A DNA stretch of 64,000 bases from Polyangiaceae bacterium (GCA_015075635.1 JABTUA010000003.1:1178001-1242000); one strand, 5' to 3'; positions 16,152 through 25,467 are shown, counted from the first letter of the stretch. Notes: generated by a model from the letters alone, not told the origin. Translations and numbers: made by a program.

Positions 16152-16868
16152 TCACTTCGCCGGGCAGATCGTGAAGTGGTTCGTCTTCGGCGCGACCGCG
16201 CCCTTGCCGATGCTCACCTTCTTCGCCGTCGCGCCCGAGTCGAGCTGCAGGTCGAAGCGGATGCAGGTGTCCTTCGGCGCGCGGAAGTCGAAGCCGTCGA
16301 TGTGACCCATGGTGTGGAAGCGGAAGATCACCTCACCACCGGTGCCGCGCTTGATGCGATCACCGAACTCGGTGCGCGAGGGGTGCACCTTGCCGATCGG
16401 CTTCTGCACGCCCTTCACGCGCCCGCGGAACTCGTGGAGCTTCTTCGCGGTGGTGGTGCGGACCTTCCAGATGCCGGCGGCGTTGCGCCAGATCCAGAAG
16501 CCGGCGGGGGCGCCCGGCTCGAGCCCGCTCGGGCGGCCTTCCCCAACGCCGGCGCCCGTCTCTTCCGGCATGCCCGGGGTGGCTGGCGGGTCCTCGACCG
16601 GCAGCTGCTTCGGCAGTGGGGTCGCGACCGCGGCTGGATCCTCCGAATCGGCCGGGATGTCCGCATTCGGATCGTCGACGGCCGGCGCGGGGGTCGGCGC
16701 AGCGGTGCCGGTCGCGGCGGGCGTCGCGGCGGGCGTCGCGGCCGGGGCCGCCGCGGGGGTCGCCGCTGGGGCCGGCTGAGCCGGAGCCGGGTTGTTGTGG
16801 ACCACGCAGCCGACGCCAACGGTCGACGCGATCATGAAGAAACCAAGCAGAGCACTACGCAAATGCAT
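16152..16868 (-). CDS. Lipoprotein with Pro/Ala linker
   Basis: The 238-aa product starts at the ATG 16866-16868, preceded by GGGAGGA with good spacing. The lipobox is VGVGC (Cys 21). Residues about 25-65 are a PAATPAA-type linker, followed by an acidic stretch. A folded C-terminal domain of about 120 residues begins at GFWIWRNAAGIWKVR and ends FTICPAK; its regular beta pattern suggests a small sandwich domain. A conspicuous hairpin lies directly upstream of the ribosome binding site, and a strong terminator follows, so it is a single-gene unit. Family unknown. Confidence 0.78.
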   Translation of the reverse strand: MHLRSALLGFFMIASTVGVGCVVHNNPAPAQPAPAATPAAAPAATPAATPAATGTAAPTPAPAVDDPNADIPADSEDPAAVATPLPKQLPVEDPPATPGMPEETGAGVGEGRPSGLEPGAPAGFWIWRNAAGIWKVRTTTAKKLHEFRGRVKGVQKPIGKVHPSRTEFGDRIKRGTGGEVIFRFHTMGHIDGFDFRAPKDTCIRFDLQLDSGATAKKVSIGKGAVAPKTNHFTICPAK

Positions 16869-16887
16869 CACATTCCTCCCAAACTGA

Positions 16888-16916
16888 GCCCGAGGCGCGG
16901 GAATCATGCCTCGGGC
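16888..16916 (-). promoter_or_regulatory. 5'-leader hairpin next to ribosome binding site
   Basis: GCCCGAGGC (16908-16916 read on the minus strand) pairs perfectly over 9 bp with 16888-16896, with an 11-base loop. It is followed by TCAGTTTGGGAGGAA, the ribosome binding site region of the gene at 16868. It may be a weak terminator for the upstream VIT/vWA gene or a translational control element. Confidence 0.5.
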
Positions 16917-16999
16917 GTTTGACGGAGGGGAAGCGCGGAATGTGCAATCGCCGAACTAGCCCGGCAAGCGCGGCATGGCCCCGGTATCTCTGGGCATTT

Positions 17000-18994
17000 T
17001 CACAGGGACACGGCCCAGGTCGTCCACTCCTCGTCGAACTGCACCGGCAAGACGAGGTCCCAGGCGGCTTCCGTCACGCAGCGCTCGAGCAGCGGATCCT
17101 TGAGCCCGCCGAGCTCGACCCGGGTCACATCCACGACCTCGGCGAACGTCGTCTCCAGCGAGATGCTCGCCGTCCCCGGCTTTCCGCCGCAGGCGACGAA
17201 GCTCTTTCCGAGCTCGTCTCGCAGCCACTTGTCGCGGTCGAGCGGTCGAGCGCGCCCGCTCGTGCTCGTCGCGCCCATGCGCACGCTGGCAAGTCCGCTG
17301 CCGAAGCCTTGGCCGCTGCCGCCCGACCAGTCGAGACCCTCGGTGGACGGGCGTACGCCGGGCTCGATGGCCAGGTAGCTGGTGACCGGGCTCACCGCGC
17401 CGCCGTGCATCGCGAGCTTCATCATCTCCGGCTCGCTCAGCTCGTCGAGCAACTGACTGCCGAACACCAGCGACGCCCAGCGCTTACCCGCGGCGACGTC
17501 CGCGTGGATCACGCGTCGCACGGGCTTCGACCAGAGCTCGCCCTCGACCCGCAGCCAGCTCACGTCCTTGTCGGTGAACAGCAGCCGCTCGAAGCCTTGC
17601 CCCTCGTCGAGCAGCTCGGGCCGCTCGGTGATGGTCCCCACCTCCAGATCGGGTGAGTAGAGCTTCAGGTGATCGACGCGCAGCGGACGCGCCCACTCCT
17701 CGTAGACCTCACGCATCTGCTTCTTGTCGTCGGCGTCGTCGCTGGCGCCCGCTCGCCAGACCAGACCTCCAGTCGAGCGGATCGCCGGTGCCCAGGCGTG
17801 CTCGTCGTCGCGCGACAGCGACACCGCGTAGTCGCGCAAGACCCCCAGGTGCACCACCGCGCCGCTCGCGCCGACGGCGGCCCGGATCCGCTCGGGCTTG
17901 AGCGCCGAGCGCACCAGCGCGTCGCTGGTGAGCACGAGCCGGCGGGGCTTGCCCAGAGCAGTGCCGGCGAGGATCTTCTCTGCTTCGGCCAATGCCTGGT
18001 CTACCGCGCTGCCGTTCTTCTGCTCGATGGGCAGCGCCGTCAGATCGCGCCGCGCGCGCTCCGCCGACACCAGCTTGCCGTAGCGGCGGTGCACCACGCG
18101 ATCGAAGGTGAGCACCTCCACCTCGGCGTCGCGGAAGTGGCTCAGGTAGGCGGCCGCGGCGGCTTTTTGTGCGTCGAGCAGGGCGTCGGGAACGGAGCGC
18201 GAGGCGTCGAGCACCACCACGATCTGCGCGCCCTTCGGTACGCTGGCGACGCGTGGAGCGGCCTCGACCGAGAAGTGGGTGACGAAGCGCTTGCCCGTGG
18301 CTGCCACGCCGAGCTCGCCCCCGAGGGGCTCGCTGGTCTTGGGGACCAGCCCGAGCTCGGTGCTCGCGTCGAGCGCCGGGGTGAGCCTCGCTCCTGGCCC
18401 AGCCGCCTTGCCGTCGAGCAGCAGCTTGTCACCGCGGCTCGGCGCGGCGAGCTCGAGCTCCGCCCGCAGCGCGGGCGTGCCGAGCCCATCCAGGACGTAA
18501 CGGTGTGCGCCGTCCTTGTACTCGGTGGGTGCGAGCAACGTGTACTCGATGGTCTTGGAGTCCTTGGGTGCGACCGGGAAGACCTGAAGCAGGAGCTGGC
18601 CCTGCGAGCGCCATGACAACAGGGCGGGATCCTTTGGGTAGTAGCCGCCGATCCCGGTGAGCTCCTTGTACCTGGCTGCGGCCGCTTCGGCCTCCATCAG
18701 CTCTCCGGCGAACCACTTAGGACGCCCTCCGAGCGAGCCCAGAGTCTTGAGGCCGGTGGCGGCAGCGCCAGCCGGGGTCGAGATCCAGAACATTGCCTGA
18801 TCGTGGCGAGCACCTTGGTTTTCCACGCGGCGACGCACGCGAAGCTCGACGTACCCTCGGTGCAGGCTGGCGCGCACCTCGTGGCTCCGCTCGTAGACCT
18901 TTTCGCTGCGGGTCCCTTGGACCTCGTCGTGGGCGCCCGCGGGGGTCGCGAGGAGACAAACTGCCAGCGAAACCGAGCCAGAGCGCAAGTTCAC
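17000..18994 (-). CDS. VIT and von Willebrand A domain secreted protein
   Basis: The GTG at 18992-18994 is chosen because a signal peptide follows (residues 1-22, ending PAGA before HDE), giving 664 aa. Residues about 30-160 match a VIT domain (EVRASLHRGYVELRVRRRVENQ and the later QVFPVAPKDSKTIEY). A vWA domain follows with strand IVVVLDASRSV; the MIDAS DxSxS is present as DASRS. The extreme C-terminus (about 590-664) has a Cys pair and a beta pattern like the terminal domains of AgmX-type or TonB-like proteins. This inter-alpha-trypsin-inhibitor-like architecture is common in predatory and surface-active bacteria. The ligand is unknown. It is divergent from the Cys-repeat lipoprotein at 19052. 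Confidence 0.82.
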   Translation of the reverse strand: MNLRSGSVSLAVCLLATPAGAHDEVQGTRSEKVYERSHEVRASLHRGYVELRVRRRVENQGARHDQAMFWISTPAGAAATGLKTLGSLGGRPKWFAGELMEAEAAAARYKELTGIGGYYPKDPALLSWRSQGQLLLQVFPVAPKDSKTIEYTLLAPTEYKDGAHRYVLDGLGTPALRAELELAAPSRGDKLLLDGKAAGPGARLTPALDASTELGLVPKTSEPLGGELGVAATGKRFVTHFSVEAAPRVASVPKGAQIVVVLDASRSVPDALLDAQKAAAAAYLSHFRDAEVEVLTFDRVVHRRYGKLVSAERARRDLTALPIEQKNGSAVDQALAEAEKILAGTALGKPRRLVLTSDALVRSALKPERIRAAVGASGAVVHLGVLRDYAVSLSRDDEHAWAPAIRSTGGLVWRAGASDDADDKKQMREVYEEWARPLRVDHLKLYSPDLEVGTITERPELLDEGQGFERLLFTDKDVSWLRVEGELWSKPVRRVIHADVAAGKRWASLVFGSQLLDELSEPEMMKLAMHGGAVSPVTSYLAIEPGVRPSTEGLDWSGGSGQGFGSGLASVRMGATSTSGRARPLDRDKWLRDELGKSFVACGGKPGTASISLETTFAEVVDVTRVELGGLKDPLLERCVTEAAWDLVLPVQFDEEWTTWAVSL

Positions 18995-19037
18995 GCCGGC
19001 ATGGACAGCCGGGCCTGCGGCGAGTTCCCGCCGCTGA

Positions 19038-19043
19038 TACACT
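19038..19043 (+). promoter_or_regulatory. Extended -10 element TGATACACT
   Basis: TGATACACT (19035-19043) fits TGNTANNNT and ends 8 nt before the GTG at 19052, predicting a leaderless or near-leaderless transcript from the 57-bp divergent intergenic region. Confidence 0.4.
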
Positions 19044-19051
19044 GCTGGAAG

Positions 19052-19957
19052 GTGGCCTCGGTTCGCATCCTCCTCTGGTCGGTCGGCGCGCTCGTCGTGG
19101 CGTGTGGCCTCCAGCAGGGTGGGGACGCGAACCCGGACCCGGATGGCGGCGCGGGCACCGGGGGCAGCGTGTCGTCCACCGGCGGCGCCTGGAGCAGCGG
19201 CGGGGCGGCGGGCGCCGACGCATCTCTGGGCGGCGCGGCCGGCTCCTCACCCGACGCAGCAGCGGGCAGCGCGGGGGCTGCCGGCGCCGCCGGCGCGGGC
19301 GGCACCACCGCCTCTGGCGGTGCGGCGGGCGCCGGCGGGCTCGGTACCGGTGGCGGTGGCGCCGCGTGCTCGGCGACGGGCACGAGCTGTTCCGGCGACC
19401 TGGCGTGCTGTAGTGGCCTGTGCGGTCCCAGCGTCGCGTCCGACGTGAACGACTGCATCACTCCGGGCAAGTGCGCGGAGTGCGACGACGACTTGGCGTG
19501 CGCGAGCGGCCGTTGCGACGCCTGCAAATGCGAGCCCCAGCAGATCCCGGGGACCAACTGCAACGAGAAGAGCGACTGCGTGAGCGACCTGTGCGGTCCT
19601 CGCCCCATCGCCGACGTGAACGACTGCAACACGTACGGCAAGTGTGCCGAGTGCGACGACGACGGAGCCTGCATGAGCGGTCGCTGCGACGCCTGCAAGT
19701 GCGAGCCGAAGCAGGCCTTCGGAGCCGCCTGCAACGAGGAGAGCGACTGCACGAGCGACCTGTGCGGCCCGAAGGGAGCCCCGGACGCCAGCGACTGCAA
19801 CGTGTACGGCAAGTGCGCCGAGTGCGACGACGACGTGGCGTGCGCGAGCGGCCGTTGCGACGCCTGCAAGTGCGAGCCCAAGCTCGCGAATGGCGCGGGT
19901 TGCAACGAGGACAGCGACTGCACGAACGGCTGGTGCAGCGCCGGGAAATGCAAGTGA
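19052..19957 (+). CDS. Cys-rich repeat lipoprotein
   Basis: The 301-aa product starts at GTG, with lipobox VVAC (Cys 18). A long Gly/Ser/Ala linker runs to about residue 105. Then come three tandem modules of about 56 residues, each with C-x5-DC-x4-LCGP, then DVNDC or DASDC, GKCAECDDD, ACxSGRCDACKCEP, and a partial fourth at the end (CNEDSDCTNGWCSAGKCK). The modules are nearly identical, which suggests recent internal duplication. The frame is open far upstream, but that part is antisense to the VIT/vWA gene. A rigid surface protein is likely; the partner is unknown. Confidence 0.82.
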   Translation: MASVRILLWSVGALVVACGLQQGGDANPDPDGGAGTGGSVSSTGGAWSSGGAAGADASLGGAAGSSPDAAAGSAGAAGAAGAGGTTASGGAAGAGGLGTGGGGAACSATGTSCSGDLACCSGLCGPSVASDVNDCITPGKCAECDDDLACASGRCDACKCEPQQIPGTNCNEKSDCVSDLCGPRPIADVNDCNTYGKCAECDDDGACMSGRCDACKCEPKQAFGAACNEESDCTSDLCGPKGAPDASDCNVYGKCAECDDDVACASGRCDACKCEPKLANGAGCNEDSDCTNGWCSAGKCK

Positions 19958-19977
19958 CCCGCCGACCGGCGCCGTGG

Positions 19978-19983
19978 TACGCT
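19978..19983 (+). promoter_or_regulatory. Extended -10 element TGGTACGCT
   Basis: TGGTACGCT (19975-19983) is almost the same as the element before the 466 gene and ends 11 nt before the GTG at 19995. It lies in the 37-bp gap after the preceding gene, so the TPR pair may have its own promoter. Confidence 0.4.
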
Positions 19984-19994
19984 CGCGCTCCGTC

Positions 19995-22900
19995 GTGAGC
20001 CGATTTCGCCGCTGGGTCGCCGCCCCCCTGTTCTTGATCGCCCTGAGCCCCGGGGTCGTCTCGGCGCAGGACTCCCCCTCCACCCCGGCCGCCGCCAGCG
20101 ACAAGGGTCGCATCAAGCCCAAGGGCGAGCGGCAGATCGGCGCGCGCGAGCGGCCCACGGTCAAGAAGAAGAAGGAGAAGAAGCAATCCGAGAAGCGCGA
20201 GGTACGCCTCTCTCTTCAGATCCCCGAGCGGCTGCGTGCCGCGCTGATGAAGAAGATCGACCAGCGCATCGCCAAGAACCAGGCCAAGACCAAGAAGCTC
20301 CGCCTGGACGCGATGAAGCTGCTCGACAAGTTCATCAACGAGTCTCCGGACGACGAGCCCGAGATGGCCGAGGCGCTGATGCGCATGGGCGAGCTCGAGT
20401 GGGAGGACTCCCGCGAGCAGTTCCTGGTCAAGTTCACCGAGTGGGAGAAGAAGCCGACGGACCAGCGTGGCGATCCTCCGAACCCAGACTTCTCGCGGCC
20501 GCGCTCGCGCTTCTTGCGCGTGCTCAAGAACTACAAGACCTTCGATCAGTACGATCTGGCGCTCTACGTCGACGGCTTCATGGCCAACGAGGAGGCCAAG
20601 TTCGAGGAGGCGCTCGGCCGCTTCAACAAGATCATCGAGTGGTTCCCCCGGAGTCGCTTCATCCCGGACGCCCACATGGTGCGGGCCGAGTTCGAGTTCA
20701 CCAAGGAGTTTCCCAACTTCGAGACCGCGTACAAGGAGTACGAGGAGGTCCTCAAGTACAAGGACAACGAGCTCTACGACCTGGCGCTGTTCAAGAGCGC
20801 CTGGTGCCTGTGGCGCATGGACCGCCCGGACGAGGCGGCCAAGCGCTTCCTCGCGGTGTTCAAGGCCACGGCGGAGGGTGGCGCGCGCCGCGACGGCAAG
20901 AAGCAGTCGGAGATCGACGAGCTGCAGGCCGAGGCGCTCAAGAACCTGGTCGCGGTCTTCGTCGAGGACGAGAAGAACCGCGCCGAGGACATGCACAAGT
21001 TCCTGGTCAAGGCGGGCGGAGACAAGTTCGCCGGACGCATCGTGCGTGCCTTGGCGGAGGCGCTCTACGACCAGTCGCACTACGAGCGTGGCATCGAGGC
21101 CTACCGCCTATTGCTCAAGCTCGAGCCGATGGCCCCCGACGCCTACAAGTACGGCCTCGCCGTCGCCCAGGGTCACTCCACCATGGAGAACTGGGGCAAG
21201 CTCCAGGAGGACTACCGGTGGTTGCTCAAGGAGTACGTGCCGCCGGATCCGAAGAGCAAGCAGAAGCCAGGCGCTTGGGTGAAAGCCCACAATGCCGCCA
21301 CCGTCGCCGCCGCCTCGGCGGCCATCGAGAAGCAGCTGCGTGACGACGCCGTGGGGCTCCACGCCAAGGCACAGGCGGACAAGACCAGCAAGGGCGAGTA
21401 CAAGGGCGCGGTCGGTCTGTACGAGGTCTATCTGACGCGCTTCGCTCGCGGCAAGGAGGCCTACGAGGTCCACTACAACCTCGCCGAGATCTCCTTCTAC
21501 CACCTGGAGGACGCCAACAAGGCCGCCGACAACTACATGGCGGCCGTGCGGCTCGACCCGAAGGGCCCGCGCTCGCGCGACGCGCTCTACAACGCCCTCG
21601 CCGCCCTCGAGTACGCTCGCTACAAGGAGCTCGACGCCAACAAGGCCGCCGGCAAGAAGCAGCAAGAGACCGCCACCGACAAGAAGCTCACGGAGGCGAT
21701 GGAGCTCTACATCAAGACCTACCCGAACGACCCGGACATCCCGGAGCTGTTGTTCCGGCAGGGCAAGCTCTACTACGACTACGAGATCTACGATCCTGCG
21801 GTGCGGCAGTTCGGCCTGTTGGTGGAGAAGTATCCGCGCGGAAAGTACGCCGAAGGTGCCGGCGAGCTCATCCTCGACAGCTTCAACAAGAGCCGTGACT
21901 ACCAGAACATCGAGACCTGGGCGCGCCGCCTGAAGACGGCACCCGCGTTCATGGCGCCGGACAAGCAGAAGCGCCTGAACGGCCTGATCGTCGTCGCGGT
22001 GTTCAAGCAGGGCGAGCAGCTGGCGGAGGCCGGCAAGCACGACCAGGCGGCGTCGGCGTACCTGCGAGCTGCCAAGGAGTTCCCCACGGAGCCCCGCGCC
22101 GCGCAGGCTGCCGTGAACGCCGAGGTCGAAGCCAAGAAGGGCGGCGATCTCGAGACGATGAAGGCTGCCGTGGCCATCCTGATCTCCGACCACCGCCAGC
22201 GCGAGGAAGCGGCGCAGGGCGCCTGGATCGCCGCCAACACGTTCCAAGAGGTGGGTCTGTTCAGCGAAGCGGCGGACTACCACGACGTCGTCGCCGAGAA
22301 CTTCCCCAAGTCGCAGCACCACAAGGACGCGGCGTTCAACTCGGTGCTGCTCCGCACCACGGTCGGTGAGACGCAGAAGGCCATCGACAGCGGCAACCGC
22401 TTCCGCAAGACCTACCCCCGGGACGAGAGCACCGAGGAGGTCACCTTCCTGATGGGAAAGGCCTACGAGAAGGCCGAGAAGTGGAAGGATGCCGCCGGCA
22501 TCTACGAGCGCTACACGGGCAACGCCAAGACGCCGAGCGGGCAGATCGAGGCCTACGTGCGGCTCGCCACCGTGCGCGTGAAGCTGGGGGAAGAGAAGAG
22601 CGCCGGCACTGCGCTGTCGCGCGCCATGGACACCTACAAGCAGCGCAAGGGCCAGCTCGACGACAGCGGCAAGTACTTCGCGGCCAAGGCCAAGTACATG
22701 CAAGGCGAGCGCATCCTGGCCGAGTTCGAGGCCGTCAAGATCGAAGGCGACGTCAAGCAGCTGAAGGACCGGCTGAAGAAGAAGGGCGAGCTCTTGAAGA
22801 AGGCCGCGGACACCTTCCTGGGCACGGCCGAGATGGCCGTCGCGGAGTGGACGACCGCGTCGCTCTACCAGATCGGCTTCACTTACGAGACCTTCACCAA

Positions 22901-23432
22901 GTCGCTGTTGAATTCGCCGCCGCCGCCCAGCTTGGGCAAGGACGACCAGGAGCTCTACAAGCAGCAGATCGACGAGTTCGTCGTGCCCATCGAGGAGCGA
23001 GCCCTCGAGGCCTACGAGAGCGGCTGGAAGAAGGCGCTCGAGCTCGGCATCTTCAACAGCTGGACGGCCAAGATGCGCGCCGCGCTCGGTCGCTTGAACT
23101 CGGAGCTCTACCCGCCGCTGAAGGAGATCGGCTTCGAGCTTCAGAGCAAGGGTCCCTCGCCGCTGCCGGCGCTGATCGATGGCACTCGGCGCACCAAGGA
23201 GAACCGCAGCGAGCCCTACCTGATTCCGCCCCCCGAGCTTCCCGAGAAGAAGGACAAGGACGAGAAGAAGGACGAGAAGAAAGACGAGAAGAAGGGCGAC
23301 AAGAAGGCCAAGGACGAGAAGAAGGACGAGAAGAGCGCCGACAAGAAGCCCGACGAAGAGAAGAAGGACGAGAAGGCGGACGAGAAGCCCACGCTCACGG
23401 GCAAGGGCGTGAAGAAGGGGGGTAAGAAGTGA
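19995..23432 (+). CDS. Large exported TPR protein, GltD/AgmU-like
   Basis: The GTG at 19995 is chosen because a signal peptide follows (ending VVSA before QDS); the product is 1145 aa. After a Lys/Glu-rich stretch, TPR-type helical repeats fill about residues 90-990 (for example EEALGRFNKIIEWFPRSRF and EAMELYIKTYPNDPDIPELLF). The last 80 residues are a Lys/Asp/Glu tail of DEKK repeats. It overlaps the next gene, a TPR lipoprotein, by 4 nt. A large exported TPR protein directly before a TPR lipoprotein is the order gltD(agmU)-gltE(aglT) in the Myxococcus gliding cluster, so a motility or envelope-scaffold role is plausible but unproven. Confidence 0.8.
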   Translation: MSRFRRWVAAPLFLIALSPGVVSAQDSPSTPAAASDKGRIKPKGERQIGARERPTVKKKKEKKQSEKREVRLSLQIPERLRAALMKKIDQRIAKNQAKTKKLRLDAMKLLDKFINESPDDEPEMAEALMRMGELEWEDSREQFLVKFTEWEKKPTDQRGDPPNPDFSRPRSRFLRVLKNYKTFDQYDLALYVDGFMANEEAKFEEALGRFNKIIEWFPRSRFIPDAHMVRAEFEFTKEFPNFETAYKEYEEVLKYKDNELYDLALFKSAWCLWRMDRPDEAAKRFLAVFKATAEGGARRDGKKQSEIDELQAEALKNLVAVFVEDEKNRAEDMHKFLVKAGGDKFAGRIVRALAEALYDQSHYERGIEAYRLLLKLEPMAPDAYKYGLAVAQGHSTMENWGKLQEDYRWLLKEYVPPDPKSKQKPGAWVKAHNAATVAAASAAIEKQLRDDAVGLHAKAQADKTSKGEYKGAVGLYEVYLTRFARGKEAYEVHYNLAEISFYHLEDANKAADNYMAAVRLDPKGPRSRDALYNALAALEYARYKELDANKAAGKKQQETATDKKLTEAMELYIKTYPNDPDIPELLFRQGKLYYDYEIYDPAVRQFGLLVEKYPRGKYAEGAGELILDSFNKSRDYQNIETWARRLKTAPAFMAPDKQKRLNGLIVVAVFKQGEQLAEAGKHDQAASAYLRAAKEFPTEPRAAQAAVNAEVEAKKGGDLETMKAAVAILISDHRQREEAAQGAWIAANTFQEVGLFSEAADYHDVVAENFPKSQHHKDAAFNSVLLRTTVGETQKAIDSGNRFRKTYPRDESTEEVTFLMGKAYEKAEKWKDAAGIYERYTGNAKTPSGQIEAYVRLATVRVKLGEEKSAGTALSRAMDTYKQRKGQLDDSGKYFAAKAKYMQGERILAEFEAVKIEGDVKQLKDRLKKKGELLKKAADTFLGTAEMAVAEWTTASLYQIGFTYETFTKSLLNSPPPPSLGKDDQELYKQQIDEFVVPIEERALEAYESGWKKALELGIFNSWTAKMRAALGRLNSELYPPLKEIGFELQSKGPSPLPALIDGTRRTKENRSEPYLIPPPELPEKKDKDEKKDEKKDEKKGDKKAKDEKKDEKSADKKPDEEKKDEKADEKPTLTGKGVKKGGKK

Positions 23433-24535
23433 CCGGCAGGGTCTCGCTCCGCTCCCGCCTCTGCCTCGCGGCGGTCATAGCGCTCTTCGCCTTGGCTTGC
23501 GGAGGCTCCGCCAAGGTCAAGCAGGCGCCGGCGCTGCCCCCGGCCAACCCGCAGGCGCTCGGCAAGATGGCGCAGGCGGTGCAGAGCGCGAACGAGAAGC
23601 AGAAGGCGATCGCCCTCCTCCGCGACGCGGTCAAGATCGATCCGAACCTGTGGGAGGCCCGCTACAACCTGGGCGTGCTCCTGGCGCAGGTGGGCGACCT
23701 GACCGACGCCGAGCTCGAGCTCTCGAAGGCGCAGGCGCTGGCCCCGAACGCCGAGGACGTGGTCGTCGCCCTGGGCGAGGTCAGGCGGCGTCTCGAGGAC
23801 CCGAAGGGCGCCGTCTCCGTGCTGGAGCCGTTCTGCAAGGCGAACCCCAAGGCGGTCGCGGCTCGCATCGAGCTGGTGAGCGCGCTGCGCGAGGCCGGCG
23901 AGGTGGAGCTGGCGATTCGCTACGCCCGTGAGGTGCTGGTCCGGCGCTCCAACGACCCGAACGCTCTGGCGGAGCTCGCCATGAGCCACCTCGAGCGCGG
24001 TGAGGTCGACGCGGCGGAGCTGTTGGTCAAGGAAGCCGAGAAAGCGGCGCCCAACAACGCCATCGTGGCGCGCACCTCGGGGTTGGTCTCGCTCAAGCGT
24101 GGGGACGACGCGGTGGCGTTCAGGCAGTTCGCCAAGGCGAGCGAGCTCGACCCGAAAGACACGACCGCGCGGCTCAACACCGGCACAGTGCTGCTCCAGG
24201 CCGGCATCTACGACAAGGCCGTCGAAGAGTTCCGCGGCGTGCTCGCGGTGAACCCCGACGACACCATGGCGGGCGTCGGCTTGGCCGCGGCGCTGCGCGG
24301 CACCGGCAGCCGCGACAAGCAGGGGCCCTATCTGGAGGCCGAGAAGATCCTGAAGCAGGTGCTCGAGCGCGAGCCCAAGAACGTGTCCGCGCTGTTCAAC
24401 CTGGGCGTGCTCTACGCGGACTTCTTGAAGAAGCCGGCCGAAGCCAAGCCGCACCTGACGAAGTTCCTGGACTTGTCACCCAAGAGCCATCCCGCCCGGC
24501 CCGAGGCCCAGAAAATCTTGAGCGGGACGAAGTAG
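23429..24535 (+). CDS. TPR lipoprotein, GltE/AglT-like
   Basis: The GTG start overlaps the previous stop (GTGA). The 368-aa product has lipobox ALAC (Cys 24). About eight TPR units follow from residue 50 to the end, with canonical spacing (WEARYNLGVLLAQVGDLTDA; NTGTVLLQAGIYDKAVEEF; ALFNLGVLYADF). It is probably anchored in the outer membrane, facing the periplasm, and a direct partner of the large TPR protein encoded just upstream. The pairing resembles gltD-gltE; the name is not assigned because a database comparison was not possible. It converges on the gene at 24544 with an 8-nt gap. Confidence 0.83.
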   Translation: MTGRVSLRSRLCLAAVIALFALACGGSAKVKQAPALPPANPQALGKMAQAVQSANEKQKAIALLRDAVKIDPNLWEARYNLGVLLAQVGDLTDAELELSKAQALAPNAEDVVVALGEVRRRLEDPKGAVSVLEPFCKANPKAVAARIELVSALREAGEVELAIRYAREVLVRRSNDPNALAELAMSHLERGEVDAAELLVKEAEKAAPNNAIVARTSGLVSLKRGDDAVAFRQFAKASELDPKDTTARLNTGTVLLQAGIYDKAVEEFRGVLAVNPDDTMAGVGLAAALRGTGSRDKQGPYLEAEKILKQVLEREPKNVSALFNLGVLYADFLKKPAEAKPHLTKFLDLSPKSHPARPEAQKILSGTK

Positions 24536-24543
24536 CGCCCCGC

Positions 24544-25467
24544 TCACTTGATCGGGGGCGGCAGGTCGGGGACGCACTCGATCGACACCGATGTGCTCGA
24601 GGGAGCCCACGCCAGGCTCAGCGGATCGAACTGGAGCCCCGCCGGAGAGGTGATCTTGCTCATGTTGGTGAAATCGGCCTGCGTCACCACGCCTTGGTAG
24701 TCCATGACCGCGAGCAGGCCCTTGCCGTGCACCGAGACGAACTCGCCGAGCTCCTTCGACCAGTCGTTGGTCCAGGGGATGCGGAACCCGCAGAAGACCA
24801 CCACGTCCCACTCCTGCGCGAGCAGCGCAGCGTTGCCCTTGTACTTCGCCGGCAGGTCTTTGCCCTCATACGAGAGCTCGGCGGGCAAGGGGTTGTCGAT
24901 GATACCGCCGGGCTTGCACAGGTACTCGTCGCCGAACGCGAGCACCTTCGGCGGGGTCTTGGTCTGACCCAGGTAGCCGGTGACGTTGAAGGCCGCGAGG
25001 AGCTGCGGCAGGCGCGTCGAGTCGCACCAGGCGATGACATGTCCTTTGCCCCAGCGGTCCATGGCGAAGACGCGATGGTTCTGCCCGCCCACGTTGATGA
25101 AGCCTTCGCCGTCCACCTGGAACCCGGGCAGGATGGAGATGGCGCACGACTGCTGGGTGTCGATGCTGAATTCGAGCTTGCCGCAGGCGCAGCCAGGGTC
25201 ACCCGGGACGCCGCCGTCCGGGCAGGAGAGCGCGTCGCTCGGGGAGTCCGGCAGCGACACGTCGAGGCCGACGCCGCCGCCGCTGCCGCCGCTCGGGTAG
25301 CCCCCGCTGCCGCCGGCGCTCGAGCCCCCGACGCCGCCCGTCCCGCTGCTCGTACCGCCCGCCCCAGCGGGACCGCCGCCAGAGTCGCTGGTGCCACCGC
25401 AGCCGTAGCCCGGGAGCGCCGCCAGAGTCAGCCCCGCCAACGCCAATACCCACCAGCCTGCGCCCAT
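24544..25467 (-). CDS. Lipoprotein with alpha/beta domain
   Basis: The 307-aa product has lipobox GYGC (Cys 23), a Gly/Ser linker to about residue 80, then a Cys-containing module (CPDGGVPGDPGCACG). A domain of about 210 residues follows with strands such as HRVFAMDRWGKGHVIAW and WDVVVFCGFRIPW, which recall a flavodoxin- or ThuA-like fold; this is only a pattern impression. The ATG overlaps the ATG of the divergent gene (CATG at 25465-25468). No catalytic residues can be named. Confidence 0.75.
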   Translation of the reverse strand: MGAGWWVLALAGLTLAALPGYGCGGTSDSGGGPAGAGGTSSGTGGVGGSSAGGSGGYPSGGSGGGVGLDVSLPDSPSDALSCPDGGVPGDPGCACGKLEFSIDTQQSCAISILPGFQVDGEGFINVGGQNHRVFAMDRWGKGHVIAWCDSTRLPQLLAAFNVTGYLGQTKTPPKVLAFGDEYLCKPGGIIDNPLPAELSYEGKDLPAKYKGNAALLAQEWDVVVFCGFRIPWTNDWSKELGEFVSVHGKGLLAVMDYQGVVTQADFTNMSKITSPAGLQFDPLSLAWAPSSTSVSIECVPDLPPPIK

